Shown: positions 16,098 to 23,716 of the stretch, piece by piece
How the letters are laid out: each line of letters begins with the position of its first letter
How positions within the stretch are numbered: position 1 is the stretch's first letter
Assembly (NCBI GenBank): GCA_963741305.1
Contig: CAVUHL010000003.1
Coordinates: forward strand, 62,001-126,000
Direction: 5' to 3'
From: DATMER01 sp963741305
GTDB taxonomy: Bacteria; Acidobacteriota; Thermoanaerobaculia; Multivoradales; UBA5704
DNA length: 64,000 bases
Notes under the pieces: generated by a model
The model's database searches: none
What the model was told of the DNA's origin: nothing
What the model saw: only the letters and a program-made list of their open reading frames with translations
Position numbers and translations under genes: made by a program

Positions 16098-17753
16098 TCA
16101 TCGCACCGGAATCGATTGCGCGTGATGAAAATAGTCGTCCGGATCCCACCGTTCTTTGACCTTGACCAGATTGCGCGGATTCCGTCGAAAGTTGTCCAGG
16201 AAATATAGCCAGAGCGCGTGATCGACGTCGCCGCGATCGTGGCTGCCCAGCACCGTGTCGGGATAGTTGTAATAGGCGCCATCGACCGTGCCGGTGGTGT
16301 CCCTCGCCGGATCGGGCGTGCCGCCGTATTCCGCATAAACCTCACGGTAAAAGTCGTTGATCCATTGCAGGTGCGCCTCGGCCTGAGCCTGGTAGGGCGG
16401 CAGGTAACTCTCGCCCGGCTCCGAGGCGTTGAGCCAGTAGGTCTGGTACTGGAGCTTCATGATGGAGCTGCGCTGCGGCACGGCCGTCGACTCTGATGTC
16501 CGCCGGTTGATTGCACCGCCGTAGCTATCCACCTGCAGCAGTGATTGGCTCATGTCGGTAGCAGGAAGGCCGGCCGGCGTGGTGTTCAACCACTTGTAGA
16601 TGGCCTCGGCCTGATTGTCCGGGAAGGGCTTCTTCATATAGGCCGACTTGTATTTACCAAACTGATTCGGCCCGGAACCGTTCAGCGTTTGCAGCGCCTC
16701 GAGGTAAGTGACGTGCTGCGCCGCGTCGCTGGCCGGCATGGTCGTCATGTAGCCCGGGTGCCCGCCGAGCGGCTTCTGGAGCGCCGCGCTCGGGACGATC
16801 TGGTCGAAAAGCATCTTGGCTCGCTGAATGCTCCTCTCTGCCCGCTGACGATGGTCGCCATAATCGATACCGGGGTCAGACACCAACTGCAGGAGCAGGC
16901 CAATCTGCCCGTTCGAGACGTGGTTCAATTTCAGGAGGCTGAAGTCGGTATCGGGCATCTCCACGACGAGCTCGGCGTAGGCGGCCAGTAGCTCGGCGAA
17001 GCTGTTCCGGTCGAGATCGGACCAGTTCCAAGCCAATGCACGGATGGTGGCGTGATCCGGCGCGTCGGGAAGCTGGGCAAAGTAGTAGCGCACGATGACG
17101 CCGAAGTTGCCGCACCCTGCGCCGCACAAGGCCCAGAACAGGTCCCGCTCGTCGCTCGTCGCGCTCTCGGCAGATACGTGACGCAATTCTGCCTGTCCAA
17201 CCCTGGCGTCCCATGTCACGATGTCCACGGCGCTCAGGTGATCCACGGTCAAGCCGTGCATCCTCGACAACAATCCGTACCCGCCGCCGGTGATATGGCC
17301 GCCCGCTCCGACCGAATAGCAGCTACCGGCGGGCAAGGTCTTGTTGAACCCATTCAACAGCGTGCGATACACGGACCAGTTTTCACATCCGGCATCGACG
17401 AAGAAGGCATTGCGCACCGGATCGAACCCCGTCTGGCTCAAAGCAGACATGTCGATGATGGCCCTGGTGCTGCTGTTGTAGACGAAATTCTCATAGCAGT
17501 GCCGACCCGAGGTGACCCTCACGTCTCTGCCGTGAGCCTTGACGGCGGCCGTCAAACAGTCAGCGACCTGTTCCGGATGCGTCGGGGCGTACACCGATTG
17601 CAAGTTGGAGGCGAACCAGCGGCGGTCGAATCCCTGGCGGTCGCTGAGGACAACGGGGCGGCTACCACCGTGCGCGATTGAATGGCTCAAGACAGTGCAC
17701 TCCTTCCCGGGAAACAAACTCGGCGTTCGCTTGAGTGATGTTGTCATATTCAA
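16098..17753 (-). CDS. FAD-dependent oxidase, berberine-bridge (BBE) type
   Basis: 551 residues. FAD-binding PCMH domain at about 50-260, with VTSGRHCYENF (His candidate for covalent flavin) and VGAGGHITGGGYGLLSR containing the FAD diphosphate loop. The C-terminal BBE motif is DTVLGSHDRGDVDHALWLYF and ERWDPDDYFHHAQSIP. No cleavable signal peptide is evident. Such enzymes oxidise sugars, alkaloids or secondary metabolites with O2. It is monocistronic, and its 5' side is the REP-like element and tandem-repeat region. Confidence 0.85.
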   Translation of the reverse strand: MNMTTSLKRTPSLFPGKECTVLSHSIAHGGSRPVVLSDRQGFDRRWFASNLQSVYAPTHPEQVADCLTAAVKAHGRDVRVTSGRHCYENFVYNSSTRAIIDMSALSQTGFDPVRNAFFVDAGCENWSVYRTLLNGFNKTLPAGSCYSVGAGGHITGGGYGLLSRMHGLTVDHLSAVDIVTWDARVGQAELRHVSAESATSDERDLFWALCGAGCGNFGVIVRYYFAQLPDAPDHATIRALAWNWSDLDRNSFAELLAAYAELVVEMPDTDFSLLKLNHVSNGQIGLLLQLVSDPGIDYGDHRQRAERSIQRAKMLFDQIVPSAALQKPLGGHPGYMTTMPASDAAQHVTYLEALQTLNGSGPNQFGKYKSAYMKKPFPDNQAEAIYKWLNTTPAGLPATDMSQSLLQVDSYGGAINRRTSESTAVPQRSSIMKLQYQTYWLNASEPGESYLPPYQAQAEAHLQWINDFYREVYAEYGGTPDPARDTTGTVDGAYYNYPDTVLGSHDRGDVDHALWLYFLDNFRRNPRNLVKVKERWDPDDYFHHAQSIPVR

Positions 17754-17788
17754 CGGCGTGGATTACGACGTGACGGATAGGGCCCCAT

Positions 17789-17813
17789 GTAGGGGCGGCC
17801 CTTGTGGCCGCCC
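17789..17813 (+). repeat. REP-like palindrome with GTAG foot
   Basis: GTAG is followed by GGGCGGCC, a CTTGT loop and the exact complement GGCCGCCC. A four-base GTAG foot plus a GC-rich hairpin is the known plan of REP sequences mobilised by RAYT (Y1 HUH) transposases. A paired, inverted version with the same CTTGT loop occurs at 36946-37001, and two RAYT genes lie at 23.7-25.6 kb. Confidence 0.65.
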
Positions 17814-17824
17814 TCCGGGCGCCT

Positions 17825-17911
17825 GGGAACGCTTTCCGGCTGACCGGGGAACCTTCCGCGGCGATTCGGGAACCTTCCCGGATGATCCGGGCGGCTGCCC
17901 AAGTCATCCGG
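17825..17911. repeat. Degenerate left end of the 21-bp tandem array
   Basis: Four units with exact 21-bp periodicity (17825, 17846, 17867, 17888) lead to the CGG at 17909-17911. The cores differ (GGGAACGCTTTCC, GGGAACCTTCC, CGGGAACCTTCCCG, CGGGCGGCTGCCC) but each keeps an inverted repeat, so arm changes are often compensated. The last unit is identical to main-array units beyond the IS element. Confidence 0.7.
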
Positions 17912-18044
17912 TGGACCTGCCCCGGTTTTGTGGACAGTTTAGGAATCGGGTCTTCTCCTCTTGTCTTCGGGGGGCCTGGGGGGCAGAGCCCCCCAGCACC
18001 AAGGTCCTACGGAAACGCGTAGCGCGCCTCGACTTAGCTTCATG

Positions 18045-18890
18045 CTAGGCAGCCTTCTTCTGCTTCTCGAACTCGGCCGGGCTCAGATAGCCAAGCGACG
18101 AGTGCCGGCGGTGGAGGTTGTACCAGCCCTCGAGGAACTCGAAGATGGCCCTACGCGCTTCCTCATGGTTTTTGAAACGCCGCCGATCGAGCAACTCGCA
18201 CTCCAGCGTCGCAAAGAAGCTCTCGCACATGGCGTTGTCGAAGCAGTCGCCCACCGAGCCCATCGACGGACGCACTCCAGCTTTGCGGCAGCGTAGTCCA
18301 AAGGCGATGGAGGTGTATTGCGTACCCTGGTCGGAGTGGTGAATTACCCCTTTGGGCCGGCGCTGCTCAAGGGCCATGTTGAGAGCCTCCAGGACCAGTT
18401 CGGTGCGCAGATGCGTCGCCATCGACCAGCCCACCACCCGACGGCTCCAGGCATCCAACACCACTGCCAAGTACAGGAAGCCTGCCCAGGTCGGGATGTA
18501 GGTGATGTCGGCTACCCATAGTCGATCCCGGCCCTCGGCCGAGAAGTTTCTTTCCACCAGGTCCGGAGCTGGTCGGACCCTCTTGTCGCTGACCGTGGTA
18601 GTAGCCCACCGGCGACGGCTGGCTCCCTGCAAGCCCGCTTCGCGCATCAGGCGGGCCACTCGCTTGCGGCCGACTGGGATGCCCGAAGCCACGAGCTCGG
18701 CGCGAATCCGCGGTGACCCATAGGTCCCGCGGGAGCGTTCATGGATCAACCGGATCTGCTTGAGAAGCTCCTCGTCACTCTCGGCTCGCCGCGACCGCGG
18801 CCGATGCGACCACACGTAGTACCCGCTGGCGGAGACACCCAGCAGGCGACACATCCTCCTGACGCTGTACATGGCCTGGTTGACTCTCAC
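18045..18890 (-). CDS. IS3-family transposase OrfB (DDE integrase)
   Basis: 281 residues: HTH_21 N-terminal region (about 30-85), then an rve integrase core. Catalytic triad: Asp in VADITYIPTW, Asp in IHHSDQGTQY and Glu in NAMCESFFATLECE, followed by the conserved RRRFKN and YNxxRRHSSLGYLSP segments. It starts with GTG at 18890, overlapping the orfA TGA (GTGA), so it may be made by coupling or by a programmed frameshift as OrfAB. Confidence 0.93.
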   Translation of the reverse strand: MRVNQAMYSVRRMCRLLGVSASGYYVWSHRPRSRRAESDEELLKQIRLIHERSRGTYGSPRIRAELVASGIPVGRKRVARLMREAGLQGASRRRWATTTVSDKRVRPAPDLVERNFSAEGRDRLWVADITYIPTWAGFLYLAVVLDAWSRRVVGWSMATHLRTELVLEALNMALEQRRPKGVIHHSDQGTQYTSIAFGLRCRKAGVRPSMGSVGDCFDNAMCESFFATLECELLDRRRFKNHEEARRAIFEFLEGWYNLHRRHSSLGYLSPAEFEKQKKAA

Positions 18891-19204
18891 GAATCTGAAG
18901 ACCTTGGTGGGATCGATCCGGTCTCCCGAGCAAACCAGGCCGCGGCTTTTGACAAGATATCTCGCTCTTCTTGCAGGCGCCGGTTCTCACGCCGCAAACG
19001 GCTCAGCTCCTCACGCTCGACACTCGTCAAACCCTCTTCGCGATGACCCTCCTCCGGATCACTCTGCCGTACCCAAGCCCGGATCGAATCAGCTGACGGT
19101 TCATACTCACGAGACAGGGCTTCCGGCGTGCGGCCAGACCGCACCAAATCTACCATCTGACGTCGGAACTCGAAAGAATACGGGGGTCTACCTCTTGCCA
19201 TCAT
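18887..19204 (-). CDS. IS3-family transposase OrfA (helix-turn-helix)
   Basis: 105 residues from ATG 19204 (an ATG three bases later is equally possible). It has an HTH_Tnp_1 domain (YSFEFRRQMVDLVRSGRTPE) and a C-terminal leucine-zipper-like coil (LRRENRRLQEERDILSKA). It binds the IS termini and forms the OrfAB transposase with the downstream frame. Confidence 0.9.
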   Translation of the reverse strand: MMARGRPPYSFEFRRQMVDLVRSGRTPEALSREYEPSADSIRAWVRQSDPEEGHREEGLTSVEREELSRLRRENRRLQEERDILSKAAAWFARETGSIPPRSSDS

Positions 19205-19255
19205 GGAACTCCTTATCCCTAAGGATGACGAGTCCACGAAACCGGGTCAACTTCA

Positions 19256-19948
19256 CGGGCAGCTGCCCAAGTCATCCGGGCGGCTGCCCAAGTCATCCGG
19301 GTAGCTGCCCAAGTCGTCCGGGCAGCTGCCCAAATCATCCGGGCGGCTGCCCAAGTCATCCGGGCAGCTGCCCAAGTCGTCCGGGCAGCTGCCCAAATCA
19401 TCCGGGCGGCTGCCCAAGTCATCCGGGCAGCTGCCCAAGTCATCCGGGCAGCTGCCCAAGTCATCCGGGTAGCTGCCCAAATCATCCGGGCAGCTGCCCA
19501 AGTCATCCGGGTAGCTGCCCAAGTCGTCCGGGCAGCTGCCCAAATCATCCGGGCGGCTGCCCAAGTCATCCGGGCAGCTGCCCAAGTCGTCCGGGCAGCT
19601 GCCCAAATCATCCGGGCGGCTGCCCAAGTCATCCGGGCGGCTGCCCAAGTCATCCGGGCAGCTGCCCAAGTCATCCGGGCAGCTGCCCAAGTCATCCGGG
19701 CAGCTGCCCAAGTCATCCGGGTAGCTGCCCAAATCATCCGGGCAGCTGCCCAAGTCATCCGGGTAGCTGCCCAAGTCATCCGGGCAGCTGCCCAAGTCAT
19801 CCGGGTAGCTGCCCAAATCATCCGGGCAGCTGCCCAAGTCATCCGGGTAGCTGCCCAAGTCATCCGGGTAGCTGCCCAAGTCATCCGGGCAGCTGCCCAA
19901 ATCATCCGGGCGGCTGCCCAAGTCATCCGGGCAGCTGCCCAAGTCGTC
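19256..19948. repeat. Tandem array of 33 x 21-bp dyad units
   Basis: Thirty-three head-to-tail units without any indel. Each unit is CGGGCAGCTGCCC followed by AAGTCATC; variation is limited to four positions (C/T at 5, A/G at 6, G/A at 16, A/G at 19). Units recur in a three-unit higher-order pattern (for example around 19298-19423), showing recent block amplification. Each unit holds a GGGCAGCTGCCC palindrome, and 21 bp is about two helical turns, so dyads lie on one face of the DNA. All frames stay open on both strands, giving apparent heptapeptide-repeat proteins that I regard as spurious. The array ends 38 bp after the stop of the TPR gene. Confidence 0.95.
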
Positions 19949-19986
19949 CGGGAAGGCCCCCTGCTCAGCCGGTCAGCCTCCCGGCT

Positions 19987-21276
19987 TCAGCGGCGCGCCC
20001 GGTTGAGCGATGCGGCGACTTGACGGGCTAGCTCGGCGGTGGCGGTTTCGCGGCGGGCGGCTTCCTGAAAGAGGAGGAGGGCGGCCATCGGCTCGCGGGC
20101 GACTTCGAGATTACGGAAGACGGTCACCATCTCGTCGGCGAGCTCGCGGACTTCGGCGGTCTTTCCCTCCTGTAAATGAGAGATCGACAGATCGAGGGCG
20201 GCGAGCGCGGCGTCAAAGGCGTTGCCCTCGTCGAGAAACGTCCGGCGGACCTGGGTCAGAAGCCGGCTGGCCCGTTCGTGATCTCCAAGGCCGGCGGCTA
20301 TCCTCCCCTCCACCCAATCCAGGCGGACGCGGTCTTGCGCGCTCCCGTGAGTCGCCGCCAGAGCCTTCAGATCGGGCAGAAGGGCAGCCGCCTCTCGATG
20401 ATGGCCGGCCTTGGAGAGGTTGTCCACGAGATTGTGTCGAAGGCAGAGCAGGAGGCGGGGCTCCCGATCGGGGTCGATGAGGCCGTTCGCCTGCTTCAGG
20501 GCCTGAATGGCGGACTCTGTATCGCCCTGCTCGATATGGGCGCCGGCTTTCAGGATGAGGCTTTTGCCGGCGAGGTGCGGATCCCGATGCTCGCCGTTGA
20601 GGAACAGCTCCACGGCATCTGCGAGCAGCTTGAACGCCTCGGGGAAGCGCCGTTGTGCCAAGCGTAGCGAGGCCTTCAGGTCCAGAAGGATGGGCTCGTA
20701 GCCCAGGGCATCCTCGGAGTCCCGGGTTCCCGCCTCCCACCAGGAATCCGCCATGTCGAAGCTCCGCTCGGCTCCAGTGAGGTCGCCCTGCACCCGGCGT
20801 GCGTTGCCAAGAGCGGCCCAGGCGAGGCTTCGAAGCTGGTAGACCCAGCTCTCCTCGAAAAGGCTGCCCTCCGCGATCCTGTCCGCCACATGGACCGCGA
20901 GGTCAGCAAGGTGGACGGCCTCGAACGGCTCCTGCGGTGCGGTCTTACAGCTTCTGCGGACCAGCAGCTCGCAGAGGCCCCAACTCACGAAATGTGGGTT
21001 GGAGTGGAGGAGGGCGAGTCGTTCCTCCGGAGCGAGGGGTAGAAGCTCCTCCAGTAGCCGGGGTGCCTCGGCGCGGGACCAGGCGAGGGCGGCGTCGATG
21101 GGTCCGAAGACAGGAGGGAGGGCGTTGGCCTGATGAAGCTCGAGCAGCCAGCCTCCCACCTCTCGGCAGCGGGAACAGACGGCGAGCAGATGGAAGAGCT
21201 GTTCATTCTGCTTCACCGTCCGATCTGTGGCAAGCAGGTGCTCCAAAGTGGCGGCATCGAGATGTCTGTGCTCCAC
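19987..21276 (-). CDS. Zinc-finger (zf-HC2-like)/TPR protein, copy 1
   Basis: GTG 21276 is chosen because GAGGAGG lies six bases upstream; this gives 429 residues beginning MEHRHLDAATLEHLL. Residues 1-40 resemble anti-sigma zf-HC2 fingers (HLLAVCSRC: His and two Cys). The rest is all-helical with TPR-like pairs (about 130-420), for example ALGNARRVQGDLTGAERSF and LILKAGAHIEQGDTESAIQAL. There are no TM helices or catalytic motifs. A paralogue is at 44514-45845. Both are preceded on the same strand by a short gene for a peptide ending in or near DPNG (here 115 bp upstream). A peptide-sensing or scaffold role is inference; a specific function is not known. Confidence 0.75.
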   Translation of the reverse strand: MEHRHLDAATLEHLLATDRTVKQNEQLFHLLAVCSRCREVGGWLLELHQANALPPVFGPIDAALAWSRAEAPRLLEELLPLAPEERLALLHSNPHFVSWGLCELLVRRSCKTAPQEPFEAVHLADLAVHVADRIAEGSLFEESWVYQLRSLAWAALGNARRVQGDLTGAERSFDMADSWWEAGTRDSEDALGYEPILLDLKASLRLAQRRFPEAFKLLADAVELFLNGEHRDPHLAGKSLILKAGAHIEQGDTESAIQALKQANGLIDPDREPRLLLCLRHNLVDNLSKAGHHREAAALLPDLKALAATHGSAQDRVRLDWVEGRIAAGLGDHERASRLLTQVRRTFLDEGNAFDAALAALDLSISHLQEGKTAEVRELADEMVTVFRNLEVAREPMAALLLFQEAARRETATAELARQVAASLNRARR

Positions 21277-21391
21277 GCAATCCTCCTCTGAGAGCTTCTT
21301 AGCGAGCGGATAATAGCGCAAGTCGGAAACGGCGGGTAACCGTTGCAGGAAAAATTGGGCCGGTGAGTGGAGCCCGGCCCGTGAGGCTCAT

Positions 21392-21502
21392 TCAGCCGTT
21401 GGGATCGAGGATGGAGCCGTTGTCGCCGTCCGCAGCGAACGTAGGGAAGAGGGAGACGAGGGATAGCAGGGTGTCGAGGAGACGTGAGCCGAAGCTAGAC
21501 AT
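21392..21502 (-). CDS. Short DPNG-tailed peptide, 36 residues
   Basis: An ORF below usual size cutoffs but with a strong RBS (AGGAGG, five bases before ATG 21502). The product begins MSSFGSRLLDTLLSL, has a hydrophobic segment (about 8-21) and a polar tail AADGDNGSILDPNG. The second zinc-finger/TPR gene in this window is also preceded by a short gene, for a secreted peptide containing IDPNG near its end. Placement, RBS and shared tail support a real peptide, perhaps exported or membrane-associated. Function unknown. Confidence 0.55.
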   Translation of the reverse strand: MSSFGSRLLDTLLSLVSLFPTFAADGDNGSILDPNG

Positions 21503-21945
21503 TTGAACCTCCTGAGGGTCACACGGCTCCGGCCACCACGGCCGGAGTGGGCGGGCCTCTCAAGAGGAAGTGTGCGGTGCCTTCCCTGGAAGTGCCCGGG
21601 ATCGGTGCCATCCTCTTCCTGCTGCCACCTCTCCGGTCGCGAGCCCCGGACACCCTCTGAAGCTGGCAACTTATCCGTCGCGCTACTGACGCAGAAGCCG
21701 CCTTGCTTTCCCCACTCAATGAAAGGGATCTCTCGTTTCTGCAAGAGGATGGCTCAATTGGGGGCATCCGCTTATCCGGCCGCATAAGCGCTCTGTCGGC
21801 TTGCTTATGGACATTCTCTTCCTCGCTCGCATCATGGAGCCTCCGCTGAATCCGTCATTTACGGCTGCCAACCTGATGTGACTTGACGCATAAGCGCCTT
21901 GCCCTGTTCGGTAGGAGAGGAGGCTTATGCGACACCGTGGCTGTG
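21503..21945. other. Intergenic stretch with repeated CATAAGCGC words
   Basis: No supported gene. The 443 bp contain the promoter side of the leftward peptide/TPR genes. Between about 21773 and 21932 the words GCTTATCC, GCATAAGCGC and GGCTTATGCG recur in both orientations, as an imperfect dispersed palindrome set of unknown meaning. Confidence 0.4.
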
Positions 21946-22033
21946 TTGACCTGCCCATGGCAAGGGCGTATATTCAGCTAAAGCGCAGAAACCACGAGTG
22001 CATCGACATGTTGCAATTAGTCACCGGGATCGC
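21946..22033 (+). promoter_or_regulatory. Promoter and leader, copy 1 of an 88-bp direct repeat
   Basis: TTGACC (21946-21951), a 17-bp spacer and TATATT (21969-21974) form a near-consensus sigma70 promoter. The following about 60 bp, including GAAACCACGAGTGCAT and TCACCGGGATCGC, match 25691-25778 closely. Copy 2 drives the DUF11 surface-protein gene; copy 1 reads into the cassette-like genes. Confidence 0.7.
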
Positions 22034-22064
22034 TGAGTGTCGGTAAGGCGGAAAGTCGGCGAAT

Positions 22065-22083
22065 GTTGAGCGAGCGGTTAGAC
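22065..22083 (+). other. Possible integron recombination half-site (attC right half)
   Basis: GTTGAGCGAGCGGTTAGAC contains a GTTRRRY core (GTTAGAC, 22077-22083) preceded by a TTGAGC-like L' box, as in the right half of attC sites. No matching left half is visible, so it may be a secondary insertion site. It lies 42 bp before the first cassette-like gene. Confidence 0.4.
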
Positions 22084-22124
22084 CTCGTGTGCTGGAACTC
22101 GCGTGCTGCCACTGGAGGTTTGCA

Positions 22125-22994
22125 ATGTCAGATCCCAAGGAAGTGGTTAAGTTGAATGGTGACTCCAAGCTAGAGTTGATTCGTGCCAAGGCTACTTGCC
22201 CATTCATTGCAAGCGCAATCGCTGCAGATCTACTGCCCGTTCGCAACAGTGTCGAGAATCCACTTGCCTCCATAGAAGACGTCAGAGCGCTGGGCAATCG
22301 AGATGAGGGTAACCTAGGAGACGTGCTTGCAATGTTTGCTACTGGCAATCATGCTTTTATGCGAGATAGTTCGGGCCAGCTAGTTCACCCAGTTCCTCAT
22401 GGGCTGTTCTCATTGGACTTTCCTGATTCACAAGGATCTCACCCAGGCGACAGCGGCATTCTTCAGGGAGATCCTAAACGTCGTGGCCCAGACAAATTCA
22501 GCGAAATGGACTTTGACAGATTAGCTAAGCGGGCCAAGAACGGGCTTCTCACGCGAGCTGCCGTAGGTGACTTTATTGCGGAAAACGTTCGCAATGACCC
22601 CAATGCTAGGACGATTGGTCGGGATGTGATCGTGCGTATGGGGCATGGCCTTTTTACGCTTTTCGAGGAAGCGATTCCTGCGGCGATTAAGAGGATAGTA
22701 GGCGACCTTCAAGAGGCCAATACCAGACATAGGCGAGCTATACAGCGGTTGACAAAGTTGCTAGCAGAGGACAACCTCGCTGGATCTTCAGGAGAGTTCG
22801 GTCTGCTATTCACGTTGTTGTCCAAGGAGGAAGGAGGCGAGCCTGTTTTGCTCCTAGAAGAGGTGCGCATGATGTTCCAGGATAAGCGCCTACCAACTGG
22901 CTGGGATCAAGGACGAAAGACTTGGATTGATTGGGCAACACACACCCTTGCGCTTTTAGTCAGTGCGTACAGCAGCTATGAAAAAAACGACTGA
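22125..22994 (+). CDS. Hypothetical protein in an integron-cassette context
   Basis: 289 residues from ATG 22125, which has GGAGG nine bases upstream; an in-frame ATG at 22089 lacks one. I do not recognise the family. Visible features: a Gly/His-rich segment with VPHGLFSLDFPDSQ and SHPGDSGILQGDP (about 90-120), a FSEMDFDRLAKRAKNG helix, and a mostly helical C-terminus. No signal peptide or clear TM. Codon use and base composition are AT-richer than the surroundings. The stop codon lies 2 bp before a well-formed attC site, the usual gene-cassette layout, which points to lateral acquisition. Confidence 0.7.
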   Translation: MSDPKEVVKLNGDSKLELIRAKATCPFIASAIAADLLPVRNSVENPLASIEDVRALGNRDEGNLGDVLAMFATGNHAFMRDSSGQLVHPVPHGLFSLDFPDSQGSHPGDSGILQGDPKRRGPDKFSEMDFDRLAKRAKNGLLTRAAVGDFIAENVRNDPNARTIGRDVIVRMGHGLFTLFEEAIPAAIKRIVGDLQEANTRHRRAIQRLTKLLAEDNLAGSSGEFGLLFTLLSKEEGGEPVLLLEEVRMMFQDKRLPTGWDQGRKTWIDWATHTLALLVSAYSSYEKND

Positions 22995-22996
22995 GG

Positions 22997-23070
22997 GTCT
23001 AACCCCACGCTCCACCGGACGGCCAACGCACTGACGTGCGTCGTCCGCCGGTGAGCTTTAGGCGTTATGC
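22997..23070 (+). other. attC recombination site of a gene cassette
   Basis: 74 bp. It begins with GTCTAAC (R'' box, RYYYAAC) and ends with GTTATGC (R' box, close to GTTRRRY). The inner arms GCTCCACCGGACG and CGTCCGCCGGTGAGC pair with extra-helical bases as in bona fide attC sites, and the terminal ACGCAC-TGAC-GTGCGT forms the variable end hairpin. It separates two AT-richer ORFs. No integrase gene is in the window. Confidence 0.75.
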
Positions 23071-23085
23071 GCTGCGAGGTTTGAC

Positions 23086-23499
23086 ATGAGGACAAAGGTT
23101 CTGCTCATCATACTTGCGATCACTTTCGCTTTCTCGATTGGAGGAGTGAGTTTAATTTGGTGCCAAACATCCGACGCGAAGGGACGCGAGGAGATCCGAA
23201 CGGAAGTCGTGAAAGCTCTGTTGCAACTCGCAGTCGTGGGCATAATTGGCGGAGTTGTGGCGAGCCTGCTTAAGTCTGTCGAGAGTGATCGCGCAGACCA
23301 AAGTAGGGCGGCAGAGAAAAGGCGCGAGCGATTTCTCATTCTAAGCGGCCTACGAACCGATTACCTGCAGAGGGTAGGTACAGCTTATCGTAACACGAAG
23401 TTCGCCCGGCGCGCCCTTATCGCCGGTGGACTCAGTGACAGCAATCCAATAGGGGTGCCAACACTAGGTGCCTGGCAAGTGTTAAAGAAGAACGTGTAG
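23086..23499 (+). CDS. Hypothetical membrane protein, second cassette ORF, probably truncated
   Basis: 137 residues starting 15 bp after the attC core, as the second cassette. Two hydrophobic segments (about 4-22 and 45-64), then a charged coiled region (ESDRADQSRAAEKRRERFL) and the segment LRTDYLQRVGTAYRNTKFARRAL, a pattern common in cassette-borne membrane proteins of unknown function. The frame ends abruptly after GAWQVLKKNV with no second attC, so the 3' part was probably lost when the neighbouring DNA was joined. Confidence 0.6.
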   Translation: MRTKVLLIILAITFAFSIGGVSLIWCQTSDAKGREEIRTEVVKALLQLAVVGIIGGVVASLLKSVESDRADQSRAAEKRRERFLILSGLRTDYLQRVGTAYRNTKFARRALIAGGLSDSNPIGVPTLGAWQVLKKNV

Positions 23500-23716
23500 T
23501 TCTCGCCCGCTCTCTGTCGTAGACAGGTCCCGCAGCGTCTTCCCGGTAGTCTACCGAGTCGTGCGAGCTGCCTGAGCGGGCAGAATCGTTGCGAAAGCGG
23601 ACCTTCATCAGCCTGTCAGGAGCTGTTCTCTGCTTTTCGGGCGCACTCTCCCGTCCTGGAGGAAATCCAGTTCCCGAAGAGCTCGACTTGTGAGGCACGG
23701 CAGCTCCGATCGCCGG

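Larger units (their letters stand above)
17912..19255 (-). mobile_element. IS3-family insertion sequence (1344 bp)
   Basis: Ends are imperfect inverted repeats beginning TG and ending CA: left TGGACCTGCCCCGGTTTTG, right (reverse complement) TGAAGTTGACCCGGTTTCG, both continuing with TGGAC. CGG occurs on both sides (17909-17911 and 19256-19258); removing the element and one CGG regenerates a perfect repeat unit, so it is a 3-bp target-site duplication. It carries orfA (18887-19204) and orfB (18045-18890) in the usual IS3 order. The element looks complete and potentially active. Confidence 0.9.

Noticed and set aside
19256..19948. Possible CRISPR array
   Set aside because: There are no unique spacers; units are contiguous with near-identical sequence, and no cas gene is nearby.
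18871..20031. 386-codon ORF with PGSCPSH heptapeptide repeats (and mirror ORFs on the other strand)
   Set aside because: The array unit is 21 bp without stops, so every frame stays open. The frames cross the IS, lack an RBS, and variation falls equally in all codon positions. Not treated as proteins.
22125..22994. Family-2 haem peroxidase (chloroperoxidase-like) assignment
   Set aside because: The HPG/SGILQGDP segment is only vaguely similar and the diagnostic PCP and EHD motifs are not seen. Left as hypothetical.
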